From Lysobacter sp. KIS68-7 (GTDB lineage Bacteria > Pseudomonadota > Gammaproteobacteria > Xanthomonadales > Xanthomonadaceae), in the NCBI RefSeq assembly GCF_021284745.1, contig NZ_CP089925.1, positions 1,356,001 to 1,420,000 of the forward strand: DNA of 64,000 nt, in the 5' to 3' direction. The notes below the pieces were generated by a model that was not told where the DNA came from, searched no databases, and worked only from the letters and a program-made list of their open reading frames with translations. Numbering within the stretch: the stretch's first letter is position 1; every line of letters begins with the position of its first letter. Below are positions 28,721 to 37,193 of the stretch, piece after piece. The translations under genes were made by a program, and so were the position numbers.

Positions 28721-29836
28721 ATGGCCACCCGCACGGTCGTGCAACTGCTGCCCGCGCTCGAGTCGGGCGGCGTCGAACGTTCCACCCTCGAGATCGCCGA
28801 GGCGCTCGTGCGCGCCGGGCATCGCGCGTTCGTGGTTTCCGCGGGCGGGCGGCTGGTGCCGCGGCTCGAAGCGCTCGGCGCGAAACACATCACGCTCGAC
28901 ATCGGACGCAAGTCGCCGCTGACGCTGCGCCATGTGCCGGCGTTGCGGCGCCTGTTCGAAGAGCAGCGCGTCGACATCGTGCACGCACGCTCGCGCTTGC
29001 CCGCATGGCTCGGCTGGCGTGCGCTGCAGGGCATGGGCTACCGACGCCCGCATTTCCTCACCACGATGCACGGCCTGAACTCGCCTTCGCGCTACAGCGC
29101 CATCATGGCGCGTGGCGAACGCGTGATCTGCGTGTCGGAGACGGTGCGCGCGTACTTGCTGCAGCACTATCCGAAGACGAATCCTGCGTGCCTGCGCGTG
29201 ATTCCGCGTGGCATCGATCCTGCAGCCTTCCCGCGCCAGCCGTGGCCCGACCGCAATGCGCGTTTGCGCGTGGTCGCGTTGCATCCGGCGCTCGCCGGCG
29301 AAGGTCCCTTGCTCGCGATGCCCGGCCGCGGCACGCGGCTGAAAGGCCACGCCGATGCGTTGGCGCTGCTGGCGGCGCTGCGCGCGCAAGGCCGCGACGC
29401 ACGCTTGTGGATGCCGGGCAGCTTCGACGAATCCCGCGCCCATTACGTCGCCGAACTCGAAGCCTCGGCGCGCACGCTCGGGCTGAGCGACGTCGTGGCC
29501 ATCACCCCGCCGACCGACAGGATTTCGGAAGCCTACGCCGCAAGCGACCTGGTGCTGCAGCTCTCGCGCAAGCCCGAGGCCTTCGGCCGCACGGTGCTCG
29601 AAGCGCTCGCCTCCGGCCGCCCCGTGCTCGGCTGGGACCATGGCGGCGTCGGCGAACTGCTCAGGGCGCTGCAGCCCGAAGGCGCAACGCCGCCGTTCGA
29701 TGCCCTCGATCTTGCCCACAGGGCGAACGCGCTGCTGGACGCACCGAAGCCCGCTGCGGTTACGATGCCGCACACCTTGCACGCCATGCAGGAAGCGACG
29801 CTCGCGGTCTATGCAGAACTCGATCCCCGGCACTGA
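28721..29836 (+). CDS. Glycosyltransferase family 4
   Basis: A 371-residue GT-B retaining glycosyltransferase. The N-terminal acceptor half shows LLPALESGGVERSTLEIAEA and AKHITLDIGRKS, and the C-terminal donor half shows RGIDPAAFPRQPWP, GTRLKGHADALALL, ITPPTDRISEAYAASDLVLQ and the EX7E motif in KPEAFGRTVLEALASGRP. It likely adds a core-oligosaccharide or O-chain sugar on the cytosolic face. It begins a run of five envelope genes and overlaps the next gene by 26 nt, implying co-translation. Confidence 0.92.
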   Translation: MATRTVVQLLPALESGGVERSTLEIAEALVRAGHRAFVVSAGGRLVPRLEALGAKHITLDIGRKSPLTLRHVPALRRLFEEQRVDIVHARSRLPAWLGWRALQGMGYRRPHFLTTMHGLNSPSRYSAIMARGERVICVSETVRAYLLQHYPKTNPACLRVIPRGIDPAAFPRQPWPDRNARLRVVALHPALAGEGPLLAMPGRGTRLKGHADALALLAALRAQGRDARLWMPGSFDESRAHYVAELEASARTLGLSDVVAITPPTDRISEAYAASDLVLQLSRKPEAFGRTVLEALASGRPVLGWDHGGVGELLRALQPEGATPPFDALDLAHRANALLDAPKPAAVTMPHTLHAMQEATLAVYAELDPRH

Positions 29837-31154
29837 CCTCCAACAGGCCCCCGCGGGCTGGCGCTGGGCGCCGGCGTGGGTGCTCGCGTTCGTGATCCTG
29901 TGGCCCGCGCCCGGCATCGCCGAAGGCGTGATGGTGCTGGGTGCGCTCGCGGCGATCTTCAAACTCCTCGCCGCCCGTTTCCGCGGTGCGCCGGGCTTGC
30001 TGAGCGGCCCGGCGTGGGCGCTGACCAGCGTGCTGTTCTTCGCGTACTGGTTGCCCGAAGCCGTGTCGTCGATCGATGCGGTCGACCGGCTGCGCGCGCT
30101 GCGCGAATCCGCCGTCGACCTGCGTTATCTCCCGTTCCTGTGGTTGGTCGCCTCCGCGGTCGCCGACGCGCGGGGTCGACGCATCACCTTCGGTGGCCTG
30201 GCGATCATCGTCGGTGCATGGACGGTGGATGCGCTGCTGCAGGCGATGACGGGCACGAGCCCGCTGTTCTTCGGCCTGGACGCGATCAAGCACCAGATCA
30301 GCGGACACGGCATGTGCACGGATGCCGCCGCGGCGAGCGTGGATCGCCTGAGCGGCTTCCTGGGCCCATGCAACCTCAAGCTGGGGCAGATCATCGCGAG
30401 CCTCTCGCCGTTCGCGTTGATCGCCGCGGCGAAGCGCTGGGGCATCGTCGGCTGGTGCGTCGCGGCCGCACTGGTCGGCGCGGTCATCCTGCTGTCCGGC
30501 ACGCGCGCGGCGTGGATCTCGTATTCGCTCGTGCTGCTGTGGTCGGGCTGGGGGCTGCTGGGCTGGAAACGCCTGCTCGCCGTGTTCGCCTTCGGTGCGA
30601 TCTCGATCGCGGCCCTGGGCGTGTTCGTGCCGCAGGTGCAGGAACGCCTCGTGCGTTCGACGCACCTGCTCGCGGCCAACGAGTCCGACGTGGACAACGC
30701 GCTGTCCGGTCGCGGTCGCATCTGGTCGGCGGCGTGGTGCATGTATCGCACGCACCCGATCAATGGCGTGGGCGCGCGCGGATTCCGCGATGCCTTCAAC
30801 GACTGCGACCCGGAGCGCGGACAACTCGCCGCGTGGGGCGAAGGCCCCGCGCTGCACGCGCACCAGTTGTTGCTGGAAGTCGGCAGCGAAACGGGGACGT
30901 TCGGGTTGTTGATGTGGTTTGCAGGCGTCGCGCTCGGCTGGCGTGCGTGGCGTTACTCGGATGCGAATGCGCGCGAGAACGCCCGCGCGGCGATGCTCGC
31001 GCTCGCGGTCACCGTCTTCCCGTTCAACACGCACCTGGCGTTCTATTCGACGTTCTGGGGCGGCGTCACCTTGCTGTTGGCGGCCTTGTTCGCAGGCAGC
31101 CTGCTCGCGCGCGACGCGGAGGCGGCCGCGGTAACCGCGTCGAAGCCCACGTGA
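29811..31154 (+). CDS. O-antigen ligase-like (Wzy_C/WaaL-type) membrane protein
   Basis: A 447-residue polytopic membrane protein with about 11-12 helices and a large periplasmic loop between residues about 285 and 370 (after VFVPQVQERLVRSTHLLA; containing GRGRIWSAAWCMYRTHPINGVGARGFRDAF, with the conserved G..G.R and PINGVG signature, and a LHAHQLLLEVGSETG segment). This is the O-antigen ligase/polymerase superfamily. It would transfer O-chain or a similar glycan to lipid A-core, but ligase versus polymerase cannot be separated by sequence. Start 29811 inside the GT4 end is the first membrane-protein-like Met. Confidence 0.85.
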   Translation: MQNSIPGTDLQQAPAGWRWAPAWVLAFVILWPAPGIAEGVMVLGALAAIFKLLAARFRGAPGLLSGPAWALTSVLFFAYWLPEAVSSIDAVDRLRALRESAVDLRYLPFLWLVASAVADARGRRITFGGLAIIVGAWTVDALLQAMTGTSPLFFGLDAIKHQISGHGMCTDAAAASVDRLSGFLGPCNLKLGQIIASLSPFALIAAAKRWGIVGWCVAAALVGAVILLSGTRAAWISYSLVLLWSGWGLLGWKRLLAVFAFGAISIAALGVFVPQVQERLVRSTHLLAANESDVDNALSGRGRIWSAAWCMYRTHPINGVGARGFRDAFNDCDPERGQLAAWGEGPALHAHQLLLEVGSETGTFGLLMWFAGVALGWRAWRYSDANARENARAAMLALAVTVFPFNTHLAFYSTFWGGVTLLLAALFAGSLLARDAEAAAVTASKPT

Positions 31155-31933
31155 GTGCGACGCCGGACGCGGGCGCGCGCAGGCCGCCGCTGTCGGGTGT
31201 GGTGACGACGTTCGACAACGCCGCGACGCTCGATGCGTGCCTTGCGAGCCTGGCCTTCTGCGACGAGCGCGTGGTGCTCGATTCCGGTTCCACCGATGCC
31301 ACGCGCGAGATCGCGGAGAAACATGGCGCGCGCATCTCGATCCGGCCTTTCGAGGGCTACGGGCCGCAGAAGCAGCACGCGATCGACCTGGCCACGCACG
31401 ACTGGATCCTGCTCCTCGACGCGGACGAACACCTCACGCCGATCGGCCGCGAAGCGATCGAGCGCGAACTGCGTGCACCACGCGCCGATGGCTATCGGCT
31501 TCCGCGCCAGGAGTGGCTGTTCTGGCGATGGGCGCATCCGGAAGCGCGCGCGAACTGGCAACTGCGCCTGTTCCGCAAGTCGCGCGGACGCATGAACACC
31601 GTGCCGGTGCACGCCGCGCCGGTGATCGATGGCACGCCGTTCGACCTGGATGCACCGTTCCGCCACTACGGCGAGCCGCACCTGGCCGATCGCGTCGACA
31701 AGGTGAACCGCTATTCCAGCGGCCTGGTCGTGCACAAGCGCCGCAAGCCGATCCGCGGGCTCAGCGCGCGCATCCTGGTGCAACCCACGCTCGCCTTCCT
31801 CAAGCTGTACATCGGCAAGCGCTACTTTCTCGATGGCTGGGCGGGCTACTTCGCCGCGCGCACGCATGCGTTCTACACCTTCCTGAAGTACGCGAAGGTG
31901 CTCGAAGCGCAACGCAAGCCGGATCAGTCGTAG
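31151..31933 (+). CDS. Glycosyltransferase family 2 (WaaE-like)
   Basis: A 260-residue GT-A glycosyltransferase beginning at GTG overlapping the previous stop (GTGA). Motifs: VVTTFDNAATLDACLASLAF, CDERVVLDSGSTDATREIAE, WILLLDADEHLTPIGREAIE (the DxD metal site), and the basic C-terminal helix region with PTLAFLKLYIGKRYFLDGWA typical of WaaE/KdtX beta-1,4-glucosyltransferases that modify the inner LPS core. Its stop overlaps the convergent lpxL-like gene by 10 nt. Confidence 0.9.
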   Translation: MSATPDAGARRPPLSGVVTTFDNAATLDACLASLAFCDERVVLDSGSTDATREIAEKHGARISIRPFEGYGPQKQHAIDLATHDWILLLDADEHLTPIGREAIERELRAPRADGYRLPRQEWLFWRWAHPEARANWQLRLFRKSRGRMNTVPVHAAPVIDGTPFDLDAPFRHYGEPHLADRVDKVNRYSSGLVVHKRRKPIRGLSARILVQPTLAFLKLYIGKRYFLDGWAGYFAARTHAFYTFLKYAKVLEAQRKPDQS

Positions 31934-32841
31934 AGCGAGCTGCCGTCGGGCTGCCGCTTGAAGCGGCGATGGATCCACAGGTACTGGTCCGGTGCCGCGC
32001 GCGCCATCGCTTCGATCGACGCCATGACGCGCGCGGTGTCGGCGGTGGCGTCCTGCGTCGGGATGTCGCCGAGCGAAGGCACGATGCGCAAGGTGTAACC
32101 GCCATCGGGTCGACGCAGGTGCTGGAAGGCGACGACCGCGGCGCCCGACAGGCGCGCGAGTTGGTGCGTCGAGGACAGGCTGTTCGCAGGACGGCCGAAG
32201 AAGGGCACGTACACGCTCTCGCCGCGGCTCGGGTCCTGGTCGGGCGCATACCAGAGCAGCCCGCCTTGCTTGAGGTGCTTCACCGCCGGGCGCAGTTCCT
32301 GCTTGGTGAACATCGCCGCGGCGTAGCGCAGGCGTCCGTGCTTCACCGCCCACTCCATCGCCGGTTCGGCGTGCGGTCGGTACATGCCAGCCAGCGGGAC
32401 GTGGTCGCACATCAGGCGCCCGCAGATTTCGAGCGTCGTGAAGTGGCCCGAGACGACGATGACGCCGCGCCCGTTCGCACGCGCGGCTTCCATGTGTTCC
32501 AGGCCCTCGACGACGAGGCCGCGACGCATCGGCGCGATCGATCCCCACCACGCGCGCGCGAATTCGAACAGGCCGATGCCCAGCGCCGCGAAGTGCGCGC
32601 GCAACAGATCGGACCGTGCCGCTGCATCGAGTTCGGGGAAGCACAGTTCGAGGTTGCGCTGCGCGATGCGGCGTCGTCCCGCCAGCGCCGCGCGCAGCAA
32701 TGCGCCGATCGCGCGCCCGAGCCCGCGTTGCAGCCCCCAGGGCAGGCGCGCGAGCACGGCCATCGCGCCGATGCCGAGCCAGGTCGGCCAATGGCGCGGT
32801 CCCAGGGGTGGGCGCTCGATGTCGGGGGGCTTCCGGGTCAT
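31924..32841 (-). CDS. Lipid A lauroyl/myristoyl acyltransferase (LpxL/HtrB type)
   Basis: A 305-residue inner-membrane acyltransferase that adds a secondary acyl chain to lipid A. One N-terminal hydrophobic helix (TWLGIGAMAVLARLPWGLQ) is followed by the catalytic HX4E motif in SGHFTTLE (H about 134), then MYRPHAEPAMEWAVKHGR, LLWYAPDQDPSRGESVYVPFFG and the C-terminal WIHRRFKRQPDG. Complete for the family. It faces the divergent waaA gene. A TAGAAT -10 box ends 7 nt before the ATG and no Shine-Dalgarno is present, so the mRNA is probably leaderless. LpxL versus LpxM specificity is open. Confidence 0.93.
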   Translation of the reverse strand: MTRKPPDIERPPLGPRHWPTWLGIGAMAVLARLPWGLQRGLGRAIGALLRAALAGRRRIAQRNLELCFPELDAAARSDLLRAHFAALGIGLFEFARAWWGSIAPMRRGLVVEGLEHMEAARANGRGVIVVSGHFTTLEICGRLMCDHVPLAGMYRPHAEPAMEWAVKHGRLRYAAAMFTKQELRPAVKHLKQGGLLWYAPDQDPSRGESVYVPFFGRPANSLSSTHQLARLSGAAVVAFQHLRRPDGGYTLRIVPSLGDIPTQDATADTARVMASIEAMARAAPDQYLWIHRRFKRQPDGSSLYD

Positions 32842-32848
32842 GACGGGG

Positions 32849-32879
32849 ATTCTACGGGCCGCCGTCCGACCGGTATCCT
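32849..32879. promoter_or_regulatory. Back-to-back -10 boxes for lpxL-like gene and waaA
   Basis: TAGAAT on the minus strand (32854-32849) sits 7 nt before the lpxL-like ATG. TATCCT on the plus strand (32874-32879) sits 6 nt before the waaA ATG at 32886. Both spacings put the predicted transcription start at or within a base or two of the start codon. Confidence 0.5.
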
Positions 32880-32885
32880 GCCGTG

Positions 32886-34193
32886 ATGCGGATCGACCCC
32901 ATCGAGCGCTTGCTGCGCGGCCTGTATTCGGCCGCGCTCTACGTGCTCCTGCCCATCACTGTCTATCACCTGATCTGGCGCGGATTCCGCCAGCGCGAAT
33001 ATTTCCGCCGCTGGGCGGAGCGCTACGGGATGTACGGCGGCGCCGCGGACGAGGACGCCCCGCGCGACACGCTGTGGGTCCACGCGGTCTCCGTGGGCGA
33101 GGTGAATGCCGCAGCGCCCCTGGTCAATGCGATCCGGAAGCAGCATCCGCACCTGCCCTTGCTGGTCACCACGATCACGCCGACGGGTTCGGCCCGCGTG
33201 CGCGCGCTGTGGGGCGATTCGGTGCAACACGTGTACCTGCCCTACGACTTGCCCGGTGCGGTGGCGCGCTTCTTCGATCACTTCCGGCCGCGCGCGGGGC
33301 TCATCCTGGAAACGGAGCTGTGGCCGAACCTGCTGTTCGGCGCGCGCGACCACGGCGTGCCGACCTACATCCTCAACGCGCGCTTGTCGCAGCGCTCCTT
33401 GCGCGGTTATCGCGTGCTCGCCCCGCTGGTGGCGCGCGCGTTGCGCACGGTGCGACGCGTCGGCGCGCAATCGCATGCCGATGCCAAGCGCTTCGTCGTG
33501 CTGGGGGCACGGAAGGAGCAAGTGGTCGAGCTGGGCAACCTGAAGTTCGATACGCCCGTTCCGGAGGGCCTGGAGGCGTTCCGTGCCGACTTCCGCGCAC
33601 ACGCGGGCGCGCGCCCGGTGTGGATCGCGGCGAGCACGCACGATGGCGAGGAAGACGCGGTGGTCGACCTGCATCGTCGACTGCGCCAAACGCATCCGGA
33701 CCTGTTGCTCGCGTGGGCGCCGCGCCATCCCGAACGCTTCCGCGCCGCGATCGACCATGCGCATGCAGCGCAATGGCACGTGGCCACGCGCCGGCTCACC
33801 CGTTGGCCGGGGCGCAACGACGATGTCTTCGTGATCGACACGCTGGGCGAGCTGATGGCGTTCTACGCGTGTGCGGACGTCGCCTTCGTCGGCGGCAGCC
33901 TGCAACCGATCGGCGGCCACAACCTGCTCGAACCTGCGGCGGTGGGCACGGCGATCGTCACCGGCCCGCACCTGCACAACTTCGCGGAGATCGCGAAACG
34001 ACTTTCCGAAGCACGCGCGGTGCGCATCGGACAGGACGTGGACGCAGTGCATGCCGCGCTCGCGGAACTGCTCGACGATCCGGATGGGCGCAAGCGCATG
34101 GTGGAAGCCGGCCTGCGCCTGGTGGAAGAAGGGCGCGGGGCATTGGCCCGCACCCTCGACCTCATCGCGCCGGTGTTGCCCGGCGCGCGTTGA
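32886..34193 (+). CDS. waaA: 3-deoxy-D-manno-octulosonic acid (Kdo) transferase
   Basis: WaaA (KdtA) adds Kdo to the lipid A precursor, the first step of LPS core assembly. The 435-residue product has an N-terminal membrane anchor (SAALYVLLPITVYHLIW), then the acceptor domain with HAVSVGEVNAAAPLVNAI, TTITPTGSARVRALWGDSVQ, FDHFRPRAGLILETELWPNL (the catalytic-Glu region ETELWPN) and the donor domain ending in GGSLQPIGGHNLLEPAAVGT. A GTG at 32883 is one codon upstream. The -10-like TATCCT 6 nt before the ATG favours 32886 on a leaderless message. It is divergent from lpxL and precedes tolC. Confidence 0.97.
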   Translation: MRIDPIERLLRGLYSAALYVLLPITVYHLIWRGFRQREYFRRWAERYGMYGGAADEDAPRDTLWVHAVSVGEVNAAAPLVNAIRKQHPHLPLLVTTITPTGSARVRALWGDSVQHVYLPYDLPGAVARFFDHFRPRAGLILETELWPNLLFGARDHGVPTYILNARLSQRSLRGYRVLAPLVARALRTVRRVGAQSHADAKRFVVLGARKEQVVELGNLKFDTPVPEGLEAFRADFRAHAGARPVWIAASTHDGEEDAVVDLHRRLRQTHPDLLLAWAPRHPERFRAAIDHAHAAQWHVATRRLTRWPGRNDDVFVIDTLGELMAFYACADVAFVGGSLQPIGGHNLLEPAAVGTAIVTGPHLHNFAEIAKRLSEARAVRIGQDVDAVHAALAELLDDPDGRKRMVEAGLRLVEEGRGALARTLDLIAPVLPGAR

Positions 34194-34200
34194 GCCTTGC

Positions 34201-35619
34201 TTACTGCTTCGGTGCCTGCGCTTCGACCGAGGCGGCGGAGACGTCGACGGTGAGGAAGCGGTTCACCTTCTGCACGTCGTCGATGTCGAGCGTGCCGGCG
34301 GCCTGCTCGAGGTTCAGCACGCTCTGCAGGAAGTTGTAGCGCGCCAGCGCGTAGGCCTGCTGCGACTGGAACAGGTTGCGCTGGTTGACCAGCACGTCGA
34401 GCACGGTGCGCGTACCGACTTCCAGGCCGACCTGCGAGGCGTCGTACGCGGCCTTCGCCGAAACGACGGCCAGACGGCGCGCTTCCACTTCGCTCACGCC
34501 CGCGACCACGGTCTGGTAGGCGTTGCGCGTGTTGCGCTCCAGCGCGCGGCGCTGGGTTTCGTACTCGTCCTGGCGCACGTCGCGCGTGGCGATGGCCTGG
34601 CGCACGCCCGACTGCGTGGCGCCGCCGGCGAAGATCGGCACGGTCAGCGTCAGGCCGATCGACTTGGAGTCGTTCTTGTTTTCGAAATCCAGCACGCGCA
34701 GCGCCGGATTCGGCTCGAGGTTGTCGGTGGAGGTGCCGTCGGTGCGCGAGCTGCCGTAGTTGCCGCCCAGGTAAAGCGTGGGGTAGTGGCCGGCGCGCGC
34801 GGTGCCGATGTCGTCTTCGGCCGACTTGACCTGGAATTCCTTCGCCTTCAGCGCCGGGTTGTTGTCGTAGGCCATCTGCACCCACTTGTCTTCGTCGGCG
34901 TGCTCGGGCAGCTGCGGCTGGAAGTCTTCCGGCAGCGCCTTGAGGTTGGCCACCGGCTTGCCGGTGATCTCGGTCAGCGCGTTGTACGCGTCCTCGACCA
35001 GGTTGCGCGCAGTGATCGTGTTGGCGCGCGCGCTGTCGTACTGCGCGCGGGCTTCATGCACGTCGGTGATCGGGGCCAGGCCGACTTCCAGGCGCTTGCT
35101 CGCGAAGTCGAACTGCTTCTTCAGCGCCGTTTCGGAGGCTTCGGCGGCGGCGAGGTTTTCCAGCTGCACGAGCACGTTGAAGTAGGCGGCCGAGGTGCGC
35201 GTGATCAGCGAGTCGCTTTCCGATTCGAGCTGGAAGTCGCTGGCCTTGCTCAGCGCGTTGGCGCTTTTCAGACGCATGATGCTCGAGTGGTCGTAGACCA
35301 TCTGCGAGAGGTTCACGCCCCACTGCTTGTTGGTGTTGTCGTTGCTGCCATCGCTCGGCACGGCCGTGGTGCCGAACACCTGCGTGCCCGTGGAGTCGGT
35401 CCAGTTCTTGGTGTAACCGGCGCGGCCATCCAGATGCGGCAGGAGGTTCGCGCGCGCCTGCACGGCGCCTTCCTTGGTGATCAGGCGGGAGGATTCGGCG
35501 GCGGAATACGTGGGGTCGCCGGCGCGTGCCAGCTCGTAGGTCTGAAGCAGGTCTTCGGCGTTGGCGGCCAACGGCGCGAGCACCAAGGCGAGGGCCAGGA
35601 CGAGGGGGCGGCGGCTCAT
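34201..35619 (-). CDS. tolC: TolC-family outer-membrane channel protein
   Basis: TolC trimers form the outer-membrane and periplasmic exit duct for tripartite efflux pumps and type I secretion. The 472-residue product has a signal peptide (RRPLVLALALVLAPLAANAE) and two OEP repeats, each with two long coiled-coil helices (LLQTYELARAGDPTYSAAES; the second with QTVVAGVSEVEARRLAVVSAK and GTRTVLDVLVNQRNLFQSQQA). Start at 35619 is supported by AAGGAAT 6 nt upstream. It converges tail to tail with waaA (7 nt apart) and follows pcm, the conserved xanthomonad block. It could serve the RND pump at 37.2-41.5 kb, which lacks its own outer-membrane gene. Confidence 0.93.
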   Translation of the reverse strand: MSRRPLVLALALVLAPLAANAEDLLQTYELARAGDPTYSAAESSRLITKEGAVQARANLLPHLDGRAGYTKNWTDSTGTQVFGTTAVPSDGSNDNTNKQWGVNLSQMVYDHSSIMRLKSANALSKASDFQLESESDSLITRTSAAYFNVLVQLENLAAAEASETALKKQFDFASKRLEVGLAPITDVHEARAQYDSARANTITARNLVEDAYNALTEITGKPVANLKALPEDFQPQLPEHADEDKWVQMAYDNNPALKAKEFQVKSAEDDIGTARAGHYPTLYLGGNYGSSRTDGTSTDNLEPNPALRVLDFENKNDSKSIGLTLTVPIFAGGATQSGVRQAIATRDVRQDEYETQRRALERNTRNAYQTVVAGVSEVEARRLAVVSAKAAYDASQVGLEVGTRTVLDVLVNQRNLFQSQQAYALARYNFLQSVLNLEQAAGTLDIDDVQKVNRFLTVDVSAASVEAQAPKQ

Positions 35620-35653
35620 GCGGATTCCTTTCGGATGACTCAAGGTGGGGAGG

Positions 35654-36310
35654 TCAGAAATTGAATGTCGGCGCGGGGGCGGCGCCGACGAGGTAGGGCA
35701 GGTCGGTCTCGAACAACGATTCGATACGGGGACCGTTGACGTCGTTGCGCGCGATCACGCCTTCCATCGCCGGCGAGGTGCCGCGCACGACGAACAGGCG
35801 ACCATTCGGGCGCAGCCACTGCAGGAAGCGGGCCGGGATCGACGACACGGCGCCGGTCACGCAGATCGCGTCGAAGCGGCGATCCGTATCCCACGCGAAG
35901 GCGTCGGCGGTGTCGATGCGCACGTTCGCGCCCAGGCCCATCGTGTCGAGGCGCGCACGCGCGGCGTCGGCGAAATCGGCATGCAACTCGATGCTGTGCA
36001 CTTCACGCGCGAGGCGGCCCAGGCACGCAGTGAGGAAGCCGCTGCCCGTGCCGATCTCCAGCACATCGTCGCCGGCCTGCACGTCCAGCGATTGCAGCGT
36101 GCGGCCTTCGAGCACCGGCTTCATCATGCTTTGGCCATGGCCGAGCGGCAGCGCGGCGTCGGCATAGGCGAGCACGCGGTGCGCGGCGGGCACGAAGGCG
36201 TCGCGCGGGATCGACACGAGCGCGTCGAGCACGCGCGCATCGAGCACATCCCACGGGCGAACCTGCTGTTCGACCATCAGTTCGCGGGCCTTGGCGTAAT
36301 CCATCGTCAT
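35654..36310 (-). CDS. pcm: Protein-L-isoaspartate O-methyltransferase family protein
   Basis: PCMT starts repair of isoaspartyl damage in proteins using S-adenosylmethionine. The 218-residue product has the family order: KARELMVEQQVRPWDVLDAR, the pre-motif DAALPLGHGQSM, SAM motif DDVLEIGTGSGFLTACLGRL and the post-motif region FDAICVTGAVSSIPARFLQW. It is upstream of tolC by 34 nt and co-oriented. A TAAAAT -10-like box (36344-36339) lies 28 nt before the ATG, next to a CCGGGC/GCCCGG hairpin. Many such proteins in xanthomonads are annotated as Pcm-like; activity is not certain. Confidence 0.85.
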   Translation of the reverse strand: MTMDYAKARELMVEQQVRPWDVLDARVLDALVSIPRDAFVPAAHRVLAYADAALPLGHGQSMMKPVLEGRTLQSLDVQAGDDVLEIGTGSGFLTACLGRLAREVHSIELHADFADAARARLDTMGLGANVRIDTADAFAWDTDRRFDAICVTGAVSSIPARFLQWLRPNGRLFVVRGTSPAMEGVIARNDVNGPRIESLFETDLPYLVGAAPAPTFNF

Positions 36311-36428
36311 GACACATCTCTTGCGCGGAAAGCCGGGCATTTTACGCCCGGGAGGCACAGGATCGCTGTGGTAGCACACCAGAACTGAGTGCCGGAAGTC
36401 AGTCGGCCGGAGGTCATGGGGCCCGGGA

Positions 36429-37127
36429 TCATCGGCGTGCGCCCGCGCGGTAACCGTGCAGGAACAGCCCGACCGCGGATTCGAGCTGCGCTTCGACCTC
36501 ATGCGAAGACGGGACGTCCCCGCCGTCGCAGCATCCGAAGATCATGCGCGCGTGCAATTCGCCCTTGGCCAGGCAGAGGAATTCCGCCGCGGCCCGGCGC
36601 ACGTCGGGGATCGCCAGTTCACCGGCGTCCACGTGATGCTGGAGCACCACCGCGAGCGAATCCTGCAGGCGTTGCGGGCCGGCCTCCCAGAACAGGCGGG
36701 GCATGGGCGATTCGACGACCTGCGGCGTACACATCACACGATGGCCGGCCAGCGCTTCGGGCCCGCTGATCATCGCGAAGAAGGCGCGGGCGATCTGGAG
36801 CAGGCCTTCCTGCAGCGGGGCGGCATCGGCGGCCTCGAACAGCGAATCCGGCAGTTGCTGGTCGCAATGGGCGCGCACCGCGGCGGCGAACAAGGCTTCC
36901 TTGTCGCCGAAATGGCTGTACACCGTGAGTTTCGACACGCCCGCGTCGGCGGCGATCTGGTCCATGCTCACGCCAGCGAAGCCCTGGGTGGTGAACAGCC
37001 GCTTGGCGGCGTCCAGGATGGCGGCGCGCTTGCCCAGATCCTTGGGACGGCCGGGGCCCGACTGGCGCGCAGGCGCCCCGGGCGGTGTGGATTTGGCGCG
37101 ATGCGGGTCCGACATGGACGGAATCAT
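36429..37127 (-). CDS. TetR-family transcriptional repressor
   Basis: A 232-residue repressor: a Pro/Arg-rich leader, then a TetR helix-turn-helix (GKRAAILDAAKRLFTTQGFA, GVSMDQIAADAGVSKLTVYS HFGDKEALF) and a large C-terminal ligand-binding domain of the AefR/TetR_C type (LLQIARAFFAMISGPEALAG, HRVMCTPQVVESPMPRLFWE). Start 37127 or 37115. It is divergent from the RND efflux operon and presumably represses it and itself from the shared 66-nt gap. The ligand is unknown. Confidence 0.93.
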   Translation of the reverse strand: MIPSMSDPHRAKSTPPGAPARQSGPGRPKDLGKRAAILDAAKRLFTTQGFAGVSMDQIAADAGVSKLTVYSHFGDKEALFAAAVRAHCDQQLPDSLFEAADAAPLQEGLLQIARAFFAMISGPEALAGHRVMCTPQVVESPMPRLFWEAGPQRLQDSLAVVLQHHVDAGELAIPDVRRAAAEFLCLAKGELHARMIFGCCDGGDVPSSHEVEAQLESAVGLFLHGYRAGARR

Positions 37128-37193
37128 AGACGAAATACTGGACTGCGACGTTCGCTATTTATAGTCTACCGGGCAGTTCAATAACCGCTGCCG
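37128..37193. promoter_or_regulatory. Shared promoter/operator region of TetR gene and RND pump
   Basis: TATAGT (37160-37165, plus) with CTGGAC 16 nt upstream, and TATAAA (37163-37158, minus) give overlapping divergent -10 boxes. GCGA-CGT-TCGC (37145-37155) is a perfect 11-bp palindrome, flanked by more distant TAGAC/GTCTA and AAATA/TATTT repeats. The geometry fits a TetR operator covering both promoters. Confidence 0.5.
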
